A stretch of 64,000 nt of DNA, from contig JANZNS010000001.1 of the NCBI GenBank assembly GCA_025153445.1, positions 496,001 to 560,000 of the forward strand. Direction: 5' to 3'. Position 1 is the stretch's first letter; the number at the start of each line of letters is the position of its first letter. The notes beneath the pieces were generated by a model that was given only the letters and a program-made list of their open reading frames with translations, made no database searches and was not told where the DNA came from. Both the position numbers and the translations under genes were made by a program. Positions 45,223-53,224 of the stretch are shown piece after piece. Source of the DNA: Marinobacter sp. BGYM27. GTDB lineage: Bacteria; Pseudomonadota; Gammaproteobacteria; Pseudomonadales; Oleiphilaceae.

Positions 45223-46128
45223 ATGGAACCGATACGTCCGGAAAGGGATGAAGTGCGGGGAACAAAGAAGCCGGTTCAGGCTGGCGCAGACAAGAAAGCA
45301 GGCGACAATAAGCCGGCATCGTCCAGGCCAGTGCGCGGTGCTGGTGAGAAACGTTCGGGCGGGGCATCGACTGTATTGGTGATACTCCTGCTGGTAATTG
45401 CGGCGGCGGGTGGCTGGGCCTTATATAGCCAGAATCAACGCATTGATGAACTGTCGACGCAGTTGCAGGATGCCGAGCATTGGGCGAATCAGAGCAAGCT
45501 GATGCTGGCACGAGTCGAAGGAAAAATCAGCGAGACCGGGGAAACCCTCGAAAAGCGTGGCTCCACTCAGCAGGAAAGAATCGCCAATCTGGCGGAGCAG
45601 GCTAAAACAGCTGACAGCGAAATCCGTAAGCTCTGGGCGATCGCCAATGAGCGCAATCGTGATGCCATTGAGGCAAATACTTCTGCGCTCGCTGATATCA
45701 AGAAATCAGCAACAGGCACGGCGAGTACACTGGCGGCGCTAGAAAAAGCGCAGTCAGGCCAGGCTCAATCTCAGGAAGAGTTGAAAGCAAGCATTGAAAG
45801 CGTGTCGTCATCTGTGAAAGCGCTTGAGCCGCGCATCGTGCAAGTTCAGCAAGCAACTGAAGAAGTAAAGGGCGGTATCGATCAACGGCTTGATCGATTC
45901 GCCCGGGAACAGGGGCTTGCGCGGCAGGAACTCTTGGCTCGCATTGGTCGGCTCGAATCCGCCTCATCGGGTACGGATAACCTCAAATCGAGCCTTGCTG
46001 ACATACGCCAGCGAATCGACAAAGTTGATCGCGCCATTGACGCTATCGATGCGTCCCGAGCCCAGCTTAATTCGCGGCTGATTAGTCTGGATAAAAAAGT
46101 TGACGGCCTGGCGGCGCCTGCGCGCTGA
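45223..46128 (+). CDS. Single-pass membrane protein with long coiled coil, unknown function
   Basis: Not recognised. ATG 45223 follows GAGG at seven bases; a TTG 18 bases upstream is less likely. The 301-residue protein has a cytoplasmic, Lys/Pro/Gly-rich head of about 48 residues, one membrane helix at about 49-68 (VLVILLLVIAAAGGWALYSQ) and then about 230 residues of coiled coil rich in Ala, Glu, Lys and Gln. The build resembles tethered coiled-coil proteins of envelope organisation. A lipoprotein gene follows 116 bases later on the same strand. Confidence 0.8.
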   Translation: MEPIRPERDEVRGTKKPVQAGADKKAGDNKPASSRPVRGAGEKRSGGASTVLVILLLVIAAAGGWALYSQNQRIDELSTQLQDAEHWANQSKLMLARVEGKISETGETLEKRGSTQQERIANLAEQAKTADSEIRKLWAIANERNRDAIEANTSALADIKKSATGTASTLAALEKAQSGQAQSQEELKASIESVSSSVKALEPRIVQVQQATEEVKGGIDQRLDRFAREQGLARQELLARIGRLESASSGTDNLKSSLADIRQRIDKVDRAIDAIDASRAQLNSRLISLDKKVDGLAAPAR

Positions 46129-46244
46129 ATTCAGAAGCAGCGGGCACAGGTAACGGTTTGTATCCATCCCTTGCGGTAGCTCTCAGTTTGCGAGGTGCCG
46201 CTGCTGGTATTATCCGGGACGTTGGGTTTCAGGGGATGGATCAA

Positions 46245-47117
46245 ATGCGTGTTTCAAGGAGCATATCAGTTGCCGCGGTTTTGCTTGCCTCCGTGTTTTT
46301 GGCGGGCTGCCCCGTCAAACAGTCGATAGGCAAGAGTACCGGAGCGTTTCTGCATCCGGTGTCGGGGCCGGACTTTGTCCATATCGAAAATAGTGACTGG
46401 GACAGAGAGCGCAATGCTCTGCTGTATTTCTATCGTCCTCACTCGCAGTGGGCGTCAGATGAAATTGAGTCCCCCAGCGTTTATGTTGACGAACGCCACT
46501 ACTTCAATATCCGCAATGACAGTTTTACCTGGCTGGAAGTCGCGCCGGGTGAGCGTCACATTATTATTCGCCGTCCTCTGCTTGGCCTGGAAGGTCTGTT
46601 TGATTTTGATCTGAGTCGAATAGCCGATGCCGTTGTGAGGGTCGATGCGGGCAAAGTCTATTACCTTCGCTACAACGAGGTAACGCCGCCATCAGCAACC
46701 CATCCGGAGCTCGAGCCCGAGCACCCGCTGGCCTCCGGCGATTTGCAGCTGGTGACACGGGATGTGGCGATGGCTGATGGCGAGATTCGCACCACCCAGT
46801 TTCTGAACAGCGACATGCTGGCCCCCAACCATGCTGCCGTGTCGATATCTGAAACGAATATCGACGATGATTACGAGCGCCACATGGACGAGCTCGAAGA
46901 AGCCAGGGAAGAGGAAATAGAAGCGCTGCGACTGGCGGGTCAATATGAGGAAGCATCCTGGTACTGGCCATTTGGTGGCGGGCCGATTGGCGAACTTGAG
47001 ACTGATCGCCGTATGGCAGAGCTTGAAGCGTCCTATGCTCAGGTAGAAGCAGAGCGCGAACGCAAGATAGCAGCTGCCGAAGCGGCTGAAGAGGGAAGTT
47101 GGTGGTGGCCTTTCTAA
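46245..47117 (+). CDS. DUF2846-like lipoprotein with terminal WWWPF motif
   Basis: Lipoprotein of 290 residues. ATG 46245 is chosen because AGGGG lies before it and the product then has a clean signal with lipobox FLAGC, Cys22. The domain at about 55-175 (LLYFYRPHSQWAS, VYVDERHYFNI, ITWLEVAPGERHIII-like stretch) resembles DUF2846, found in small lipoproteins of unknown role. The C-terminal 80 residues are a Glu/Ala-rich coil that contains EEASWYWPF and ends EEGSWWWPF, a repeated aromatic motif with terminal Phe. A role in the outer membrane is plausible but unproven. Confidence 0.8.
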   Translation: MRVSRSISVAAVLLASVFLAGCPVKQSIGKSTGAFLHPVSGPDFVHIENSDWDRERNALLYFYRPHSQWASDEIESPSVYVDERHYFNIRNDSFTWLEVAPGERHIIIRRPLLGLEGLFDFDLSRIADAVVRVDAGKVYYLRYNEVTPPSATHPELEPEHPLASGDLQLVTRDVAMADGEIRTTQFLNSDMLAPNHAAVSISETNIDDDYERHMDELEEAREEEIEALRLAGQYEEASWYWPFGGGPIGELETDRRMAELEASYAQVEAERERKIAAAEAAEEGSWWWPF

Positions 47118-47536
47118 GCAGTAAGTCAGCTGGAGCAAACACGACATCGCCCTGAATGTATAACGGCATTCACCGTAACGCCGCAAATTATCAAATGCGT
47201 CAGACTTGCGGGTTTGACGCCTCCTCCTGTTACCCATGCCAATGCCCGTCGGATTGTTTTTGATCAGCATGATTCCCTTGTGCGGTGTCAGGCTTTGGCT
47301 GAGCGATATGTGTCTTTGTGACGTTATTGCCGGTTTTGGTATGACTGACTAAACTGACACCCAGTGCAATTCAGGTGATGCTGCAGGTGTCAGAAACTTC
47401 TCGATATTCTTTTCGATGCGCTCGCGGTTTCAAATGAAAGGCCGGCATCATGGTGGATAGCGTGATACTGGCCTCCACCAGCGCTTATCTGATTGCCGAC
47501 AGACTTGATTAAAGGTTTTATTGCCAAGGAAACGAA
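47118..47536. other. Intergenic region with inverted repeats
   Basis: 419 bases, no gene supported. GCGTCA / TGACGC arms at 47197-47202 and 47215-47220, and perfect arms CTGACACC (47354-47361) and GGTGTCAG (47396-47403) with a 34-base loop. Right end has AAGGAAA as ribosome site for the next gene. Confidence 0.5.
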
Positions 47537-47974
47537 ATGTCACTCATGGACTCTGTTGCCGGGCCCTTGCACTGGGCTCGAAAAAGACTCGATGTTGTCA
47601 GAAAATCCTGTGAAGAAACGCTGGTTCTGGTCGACCAGAATGGTGGCCACCGAGTGCGCGAGCTGCAGCATCTGTTAGAAGGTGTCAGCTTGTCGTTGCG
47701 CCAGCACGCTGATGAGCAATTGCAGAACGTGCAGATCAGGCTCGATAAGCTGAATCGTCTGCTGGCGCAGGAGGCGGTTCCTGACGAGCGCAAATCTCAG
47801 GTAGGGCGCCTGGCGCTCGACCAGAAAGCGGCATCCGCTGCTGCGCGATCCGGGCGGGCATTGAAGGGAGCGACTGCAAGAGTGCAATCCATTCGCCCGA
47901 CGACCAAACCCGGAAAGTCCGGAGCGGCCAAGCCGCCCCGCACCGAAAACGCCGCAACCAAAAAGTCGCGTTAA
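47537..47974 (+). CDS. Small coiled-coil protein with basic Lys/Ala/Pro tail, unknown function
   Basis: Not recognised. The ATG is preceded by AAGGAAACG. Of 145 residues, about 1-85 are an amphipathic helix or coiled coil (HRVRELQHLLEGVSLSLRQH), without signal peptide. The last 55 residues are rich in Ala, Lys, Arg, Pro and Thr, similar in composition to histone-H1-like or phasin-type tails, which could bind nucleic acid or polymer granules. Such statements rest on composition only. It stands alone between an intergenic region and a tRNA cluster. Confidence 0.7.
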   Translation: MSLMDSVAGPLHWARKRLDVVRKSCEETLVLVDQNGGHRVRELQHLLEGVSLSLRQHADEQLQNVQIRLDKLNRLLAQEAVPDERKSQVGRLALDQKAASAAARSGRALKGATARVQSIRPTTKPGKSGAAKPPRTENAATKKSR

Positions 47975-48081
47975 TTACAGGACGCCGATAGGGGCGGACG
48001 CTACGTCGATCAATGCCCGTCTGAGAAGCTGTTTACGGATTAACCAATTGAGAACAATTCAAAAAAACAGGACAAAAGTAT

Positions 48082-48109
48082 TTGACACCCCCGGCCAAAT
48101 GCTTAAAAT
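48082..48109 (+). promoter_or_regulatory. Strong promoter of tRNA cluster
   Basis: TTGACA at 48082-48087 and TAAAAT at 48104-48109, spacer 16, followed by GCGCGTC, a G/C-rich discriminator as in stringently controlled stable-RNA promoters. Confidence 0.85.
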
Positions 48110-48162
48110 GCGCGTCTCATCTGGATGACACAAGCACTGCTTAATGTTGTCCGCGCTGACAT

Positions 48163-48238
48163 GGGTGGTTAGCTCAGCTGGGAGAGCATCGCCCTTACAA
48201 GGCGAGGGTCACTGGTTCGATCCCAGTACCACCCACCA
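48163..48238 (+). tRNA. tRNA-Val (anticodon TAC)
   Basis: 76 bases with encoded CCA. Acceptor arms GGGTGGT and ACCACCC pair; anticodon loop CTTACAA gives TAC; T-loop GGTTCGATCC is present. First of three tRNAs in one transcript. Confidence 0.97.
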
Positions 48239-48284
48239 TTTCAGCGCTTTGTCGGTAACCCCACCGATAAATAGATGATAGTGC

Positions 48285-48361
48285 GGAGCGGTAGTTCAGC
48301 TGGTTAGAATACCGGCCTGTCACGCCGGGGGTCGCGGGTTCGAGTCCCGTCCGCTCCGCCA
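48285..48361 (+). tRNA. tRNA-Asp (anticodon GTC)
   Basis: 77 bases with encoded CCA. Acceptor GGAGCGG pairs with CCGCTCC, anticodon stem and loop CCGGCCTGTCACGCCGG gives GTC, and the T-loop is GGGTTCGAGTCCC. Confidence 0.97.
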
Positions 48362-48370
48362 TTTTTCCCT

Positions 48371-48446
48371 GGGTGGTTAGCTCAGCTGGGAGAGCATCGC
48401 CCTTACAAGGCGAGGGTCACTGGTTCGATCCCAGTACCACCCACCA
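48371..48446 (+). tRNA. tRNA-Val (anticodon TAC), identical second copy
   Basis: Exact copy of the tRNA at 48163, including CCA. A T-rich run (TTTCTTTTTTTCCCC) follows and may end transcription. Confidence 0.97.
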
Positions 48447-48669
48447 TTTCTTTTTTTCCCCTTCCTGTTACTGCAACCCTTACTGATTCTGATTTAAAAC
48501 CTCACGTATTCCGTGTTCGCTTCGTTTGGATTAGCGCTTTCCAGGCAATTCATGTGGTTCTCATTTGCTGGGCTTTTTTTCGTAGCTTGCGTATTATTGC
48601 GCTGCAAATGGCGCCGTCTGTAATCTGGATCTGTGCCCATCTGAAAAACTGAAGAAAGGTAAAAGCACA

Positions 48670-49800
48670 ATGTCTCTGCGTCTGAAACGCCTGTTTCTTC
48701 TATTCGCTGTTGCTGCTGTAGTCATTATCGGTCTCTGGTGGTGGAGCATGGGCAAGGAAACCACAGATGACGCTTTTATAGAGCGCGACGTCGTCTATCT
48801 TCGCCCCCGGGTCACTGGCCCGCTGGTGAACGTTGCAGTCGGCGATAACCAGCAGGTTAAAGCCGGTGAGGTGCTGGCGCGTATTGATCCTCAGCCTTTT
48901 GAGGTGGCGCTGGAAAATGCCAGAGCACGTGTAGCCAACGCCAAGGCCGCACTGGATAGTGCCCGTGGCTCGCGCGATGCATTTGTGGCTGATTTAGAGG
49001 CACGTAAAGAGCAAGCAAAGGCGGCGGTTTCAGTTGCCCGGGCGCAGGTTGTCCAGCAGCAGCGCACGCTGGACGCTCAAGACGCGCGAATTGATCAGGC
49101 CCGTCGTGACGTCAAACGTTACGAGGCGCTGGCGAAACGCAAACAGGTGTCGCAGCAGACACTGGAAAATACCCGTACCCAACTGAGCACGCTGGAGAGT
49201 GATCGTTCGGCGACTCAAGCAGCCGTCGCTGTGGCGGAAAGCCAGGTGCAGTCTGCCAGGGCCAGCGAAAAAACGGTGGATGCAGACGACAAGCGGCGTC
49301 CGGTTCTTCAGGCTTCAGTGGATCAGGCCGAGGCAAGCCTGGCGCAGGCGCAAGCGGATTTGCACCAGGCACAGCTCAATCTCGACTGGACGGCGATTAC
49401 CGCGCCAGTGGACGGTTGGGTAAGTGAGATACAAAGCAAGACCGGCTCGATGGTCGGGCCTCAGTCAACGCTGGTGATTCTGGTATCCGGTAATCCGTGG
49501 ATCAAGGCCAATTATAAAGAGACCCAGATTGGCGGTATGACAATTGGCGATCGGGTGTCGGTTGAAGTGGATGCCTATCCCGATCTGGAATTGAGCGGGC
49601 ATGTGGCATCCTTTCAGCCGGGCACCGGGGCGCGATTTGCGCTATTACCACCGGAGAACGCCACGGGTAATTTTGTGAAGGTGGTACAGCGAGTGCCTTT
49701 GCGTATCGAGCTTGATGACGTACCCGAGCAGGTTCAGCTCTGGCCTGGTATGTCAGTGGTCCCCACTGTTCATCTGGACAGCCAGTCGCAGCCTGAATAA
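48670..49800 (+). CDS. HlyD-family membrane fusion protein (EmrA-like)
   Basis: Periplasmic adaptor of a drug efflux pump. The 376-residue protein has one N-terminal membrane helix (residues about 7-27), the biotinyl-lipoyl-like segment VTGPLVNVAVGDNQQVKAGE, a long coiled-coil hairpin (about 85-225, Ala/Gln/Arg rich) and a beta-barrel part (WTAITAPVDGWVSEIQSKTG). GAAAGG precedes the ATG. The next gene is an EmrB-like exporter 12 bases later, so the pair forms an EmrAB-type pump that would use an outer-membrane channel encoded elsewhere. Confidence 0.92.
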   Translation: MSLRLKRLFLLFAVAAVVIIGLWWWSMGKETTDDAFIERDVVYLRPRVTGPLVNVAVGDNQQVKAGEVLARIDPQPFEVALENARARVANAKAALDSARGSRDAFVADLEARKEQAKAAVSVARAQVVQQQRTLDAQDARIDQARRDVKRYEALAKRKQVSQQTLENTRTQLSTLESDRSATQAAVAVAESQVQSARASEKTVDADDKRRPVLQASVDQAEASLAQAQADLHQAQLNLDWTAITAPVDGWVSEIQSKTGSMVGPQSTLVILVSGNPWIKANYKETQIGGMTIGDRVSVEVDAYPDLELSGHVASFQPGTGARFALLPPENATGNFVKVVQRVPLRIELDDVPEQVQLWPGMSVVPTVHLDSQSQPE

Positions 49801-49812
49801 GGGAAGCATTAC

Positions 49813-51363
49813 ATGGCTGAGTCCACTCCTTCGGTGAACGGTGCCGGCAAGCGCGCAATTAATCCCTGGCTGATTGCGCCCATGGTGGCGTTGGCGGCTT
49901 TTATGGAGGTGTTGGACATCTCCATTGCCAACGTCTCGCTGCAGCATATTGCCGGTAGCCTCGGCGCCGGACCTGAAGAATCCACCTGGGTTCTGACCGC
50001 CTATCTGGTCACTAACGCTATTGCTCTGCCGATTGCCGGCTGGCTGTCGGAGTATTTCGGGCGTACCCGTTTTTTTATTGCCTGTATTGCCGGCTTTACG
50101 CTTGCCTCGCTGGCTTGCGGACTGGCGCCCAATCTGGAAGTGCTGATTCTGTTCCGGGCTATTCAGGGGCTGGCCGGTGGCGCCTTGCAGCCTGTCTCTC
50201 AGGCAATTCTGGCTGACGCCTTTCCGCCGGCCAAGCGGGCCATGGCATTCGCGATGTACGGCATTGCGGTTGTCGCGGCACCGGCCATTGGCCCCACGCT
50301 GGGGGGCTGGATTACCGATCAGTTCAGTTGGCACTGGATCTTCCTGATCAATGTGCCCGTGGGCATTGTGCTGATCACCCTGATTCGCACGTACGTGCCT
50401 GATGAAAAGCCTAATCATGACGGCGGCAAGGTGGATTATCTGGGCTTCGGTCTGATTGCGGTGGGTATCGGCAGCCTGCAATGGATGCTCGATCGCGGGC
50501 AGAATGAAGACTGGTGGGATTCGCTGGAAATACAGTTGCTGACGATTGTGGTTGTCGTTGCGCTGCTGACTTACATTGTACGGTCGTTTGACCAGAAAAA
50601 TCCGGTTGTTGATCTGCGCCTCTTTCGCTACCGGAACTATGCGATTTCCAATTTGCTGATGTTTATCCTGGGCTTTGTTCTGCTGGGATCAACGGCCTTA
50701 TTGCCTTTGTTCATGCAAACGCTCATGGGTTACACCGCGCTGGATGCTGGACTGGTGATCTCGCCCGGCGGGTTCGCCATCATGGCGATGATGCCGATAG
50801 TCGGTAAATTGGCGGGCAGGGTGGACCTGCGGTATCTGATTACTTTTGGTTTGCTTTGCGCGGGTAGCGCGCTCTGGTACATGGGGTCGTTCACCCTGCA
50901 GGTGGATCAGTACACCATGGCCATGGTTCGGGCCTGGCAGACGCTGGGGATTGCCTTTCTGTTTATTCCAATTACCTCAATGGCCTACGTGGGGTTGCCG
51001 CCCAGTGCTAACAATCAGGCGGCTTCGATGCTCGCGTTTATGCGGAATCTGGGTGGCGGGGTTGGTATTTCAGTGTTGGTGACGCTCATATCGCGACTCG
51101 GTGCGCATCACCGGGTGCCGCTGGTGGGGAATACCCAGCCGGGTGATCCCGAATGGGAGCAGCGGGTGTCCGGGATGAGTCAGATGCTGGGCAGTCAGGA
51201 TCAGGCGCTGGCGCTGCTGAATCGCACAGTAGAAGGGCAGGCGCAGCTGCTGGCGTATATCGACAGTTTCCATTTCATGGGGCTGTTGTTTATTGCCATG
51301 ATTCCGCTGGTGCTGTTCCTGAAACCCGGGGATCCGGAAGCAGACACGCCGCCGGCCCACTGA
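49813..51363 (+). CDS. DHA2-family MFS drug exporter (EmrB-like)
   Basis: Proton-driven exporter with fourteen membrane helices, 516 residues. Family markers are LDISIANVSLQHIAGSLGAG in helix 1, WVLTAYLVTNAIALPIAGWL and the loop motif GWLSEYFGRTRFF, and helix 5 motif GIAVVAAPAIGPTLGGWI (motif C of antiporters). Together with the upstream adaptor it makes an EmrAB-type system for hydrophobic compounds such as uncouplers. No regulator gene (MarR/EmrR) is adjacent. A terminator lies 22 bases after the stop. Confidence 0.94.
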   Translation: MAESTPSVNGAGKRAINPWLIAPMVALAAFMEVLDISIANVSLQHIAGSLGAGPEESTWVLTAYLVTNAIALPIAGWLSEYFGRTRFFIACIAGFTLASLACGLAPNLEVLILFRAIQGLAGGALQPVSQAILADAFPPAKRAMAFAMYGIAVVAAPAIGPTLGGWITDQFSWHWIFLINVPVGIVLITLIRTYVPDEKPNHDGGKVDYLGFGLIAVGIGSLQWMLDRGQNEDWWDSLEIQLLTIVVVVALLTYIVRSFDQKNPVVDLRLFRYRNYAISNLLMFILGFVLLGSTALLPLFMQTLMGYTALDAGLVISPGGFAIMAMMPIVGKLAGRVDLRYLITFGLLCAGSALWYMGSFTLQVDQYTMAMVRAWQTLGIAFLFIPITSMAYVGLPPSANNQAASMLAFMRNLGGGVGISVLVTLISRLGAHHRVPLVGNTQPGDPEWEQRVSGMSQMLGSQDQALALLNRTVEGQAQLLAYIDSFHFMGLLFIAMIPLVLFLKPGDPEADTPPAH

Positions 51364-51385
51364 GTTTGTACTGACCATTAAAAAC

Positions 51386-51417
51386 CTGACGACGGCAGCG
51401 CCGCGTCAGATTTTTTT
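51386..51417 (+). terminator. Rho-independent terminator after emrB-like gene
   Basis: CTGACG (51386-51391) with CGTCAG (51404-51409), inner CGG / CCG stem with one bulged A, and T7 at 51411-51417. Confidence 0.88.
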
Positions 51418-51434
51418 GTGCCGCTTTTATCGTG

Positions 51435-52844
51435 TTATTTGCCGATTAGCGACTGGCCGCAAACCCGCACAATGTTGCCGGAGACACCGGCCGATTGCGG
51501 ATTGCAGTACCAGGCGATGGTCTCTGCAACGTCCACTGGCAAGCCGCCCTGGGACAGGCTGTTCATGCGTCGGCCTGCCTCACGAATCGTCATCGGCATG
51601 GCGGCGGTCATTTGTGTTTCGATGAAACCGGGCGCGACAGCGTTGATCGTGATGCCATTCTTCAGTGAGCGGGCCATGGCTTCGACATAACCGATAACAC
51701 CGCTCTTTGACGCGGCATAGTTGGTTTGGCCGAAGTTCCCGGCGATACCGCTAATAGATGAAACGCAGACAATCCGACCGTTCTCGCGGATCAGGTTGCG
51801 TGCCAGCAGCTCTTCATCGATGCGTTCTTCGGCGGTCAGGTTGACGGCAATGGTCATGTCCCAGAAATGCTCTGGCATGTTGCCCAGAGTCTTGTCACGG
51901 GTGATGCCGGCATTGTGGACGATAAAGTCCAGACCCTTGCCCATATCTTCCACAAACTCGGCAATGATCCGCGGTGAATTGGCTTCGGTAATGTCGCAGG
52001 CCAGTGGCTTGCCGCCTACCCGTTTCGCCACGGTTTCAATGTCTGCCATGGCTGCCGGAATATCCAGCACGATCACAGTTGCGCCATCACGCGACAGGGT
52101 TTCAGCAATCGATTCGCCGATACCCCGGGACGCACCGGTGACCAGCGCAACCTTGCCCGCCAGTGGCGCGACCGGGTTGGTCGCCATGTTGCCGGTTTCC
52201 GATTTTCCAATCCTCACAACTTGCCCCGAAACATAAGCGGAACGCGGCGACAGGAAGAACCGCAGGCTCGAGTCGATGCGCTCTTCTGCGTTGGGTGCGA
52301 TCCAGATCAGGTTGGCAGTTGCCCCTTTCTTTCCTACTTCCTTGCCGATGCTGCGAACAAAGCCTTCCAGTGCGCGCTGTGACGCAGCCTGGGGTGCCTT
52401 GCGGCAATGATGAGGGTCAAGGCCCAGCACCACGACGCGGCTGTTCTTGCCGAGCTTGCGAATGACCGGGTGGAAAAACTCGTAAAGCGCTTTGAGCTCC
52501 GTTGTCTCTTTCATGCCGCTGGCATCAAAGACCAGTGCCGAGAACCGCTGGTTGATCTCGGCAGTCACGTCCAGTGGCTTGGCCTTGCTTCCGGCTTTTG
52601 ACGATTCCTCAAGCGACACCTGCCCGGTGGCATGGAAGACGTGTGCCGGGCTGGCACCCAGAATGCTGCCGATAGACTGAATTGCGCGAGCGCCGCTGGC
52701 AGCGCCAATCAAGACATCGCCTTCAATGAAAGGTTGATCGGTCCGCTGCCAGCGCTTCAATGAGATGGGGGCGGGCAGCCCCAGGGTTTGTGCAGCGGAT
52801 TTACCGACAGAGGTGTTCACAAGTTTGAGATAAAGATCTGACAT
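51435..52844 (-). CDS. High-molecular-weight 3-oxoacyl reductase (FabG4-like)
   Basis: Two-domain short-chain dehydrogenase of 469 residues from ATG 52844, which follows GGAAG. The N-terminal domain, about 1-200, is a degenerate Rossmann-like domain without the glycine motif. The C-terminal domain from about 225 is complete: GASRGIGESIAETL, NNAG-equivalent HNAGITRD, catalytic Ser in CVSSISG, Tyr and Lys in NYAASKSG. This build matches FabG4 of Mycobacterium, which reduces beta-ketoacyl-CoA. A divergent thiolase gene lies 380 bases away, as with fabG4 and fadA2 in mycobacteria, pointing to beta-oxidation or a related acyl-CoA pathway. Confidence 0.9.
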   Translation of the reverse strand: MSDLYLKLVNTSVGKSAAQTLGLPAPISLKRWQRTDQPFIEGDVLIGAASGARAIQSIGSILGASPAHVFHATGQVSLEESSKAGSKAKPLDVTAEINQRFSALVFDASGMKETTELKALYEFFHPVIRKLGKNSRVVVLGLDPHHCRKAPQAASQRALEGFVRSIGKEVGKKGATANLIWIAPNAEERIDSSLRFFLSPRSAYVSGQVVRIGKSETGNMATNPVAPLAGKVALVTGASRGIGESIAETLSRDGATVIVLDIPAAMADIETVAKRVGGKPLACDITEANSPRIIAEFVEDMGKGLDFIVHNAGITRDKTLGNMPEHFWDMTIAVNLTAEERIDEELLARNLIRENGRIVCVSSISGIAGNFGQTNYAASKSGVIGYVEAMARSLKNGITINAVAPGFIETQMTAAMPMTIREAGRRMNSLSQGGLPVDVAETIAWYCNPQSAGVSGNIVRVCGQSLIGK

Positions 52845-53224
52845 ACACGCTTCCTTGATTTCGTCGATGTTAAGCTTTGAAGGCTGTTGCAAAACTGGTA
52901 CGCCTGGCCATGCGGCGTTGGACAGGCGCTCAAATGCTCATTTACGCTCGGGAGACTGCGCTTATTCGCGATTTGCCGCCTTGCCTGGCCATCGCTCGCG
53001 ATATGTTGCAACACCCTCTTCGGGAACCGCTGAAAATGAGAGCCCGCGCAAACTGCCAGCGTTCCCAGATCCACGCGACAAGTAGTAACCTGTTGTCATG
53101 GTATGGAAACTGAAATCTTTTGGATTGACTCAACGCTCTGATGCCATTGTCAGGGCTGCCAATGAGCGTTTACCGGGTAACGCTAGACTGCCCCTCATCA
53201 TACGACGAATCACAGGACAATCTC
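52845..53224. other. Divergent promoter region with a palindromic element
   Basis: 380 bases between two divergent acyl-CoA genes. Holds a 143-bp element with inverted ends (52879-53021). The right part, 53025-53224, has no gene; AGGACA before the thiolase ATG is the ribosome site. Confidence 0.6.
52879..53021. repeat. Palindromic repeat-like element with GTTGCAA / TTGCAAC ends
   Basis: The left end GAAGGCTGTTGCAA (52879-52892) is matched by TTGCAACACCCTCTTC (53006-53021): GTTGCAA pairs with TTGCAAC, and GAAG with CTTC. Inner parts include GCCTGGCCAT near both ends and AAATGCTCATTT at 52932-52943. No frame is open through it. Elements with similar ends and core are familiar as dispersed intergenic repeats in several marine gammaproteobacteria; this is from memory, not a search. 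Only one copy is in this window. Confidence 0.5.

Noticed and set aside
48163-48446. Identical tRNA-Val copies as a possible integration (att) duplication
   Set aside because: Both copies are full tRNAs with CCA, separated only by tRNA-Asp, with no integrase or foreign genes between or beside them; this is a normal tRNA cluster.
49753-50481. Minus-strand frame of 242 codons inside the efflux genes
   Set aside because: Antisense to the exporter gene; Gln/His/Asn-rich shadow composition.
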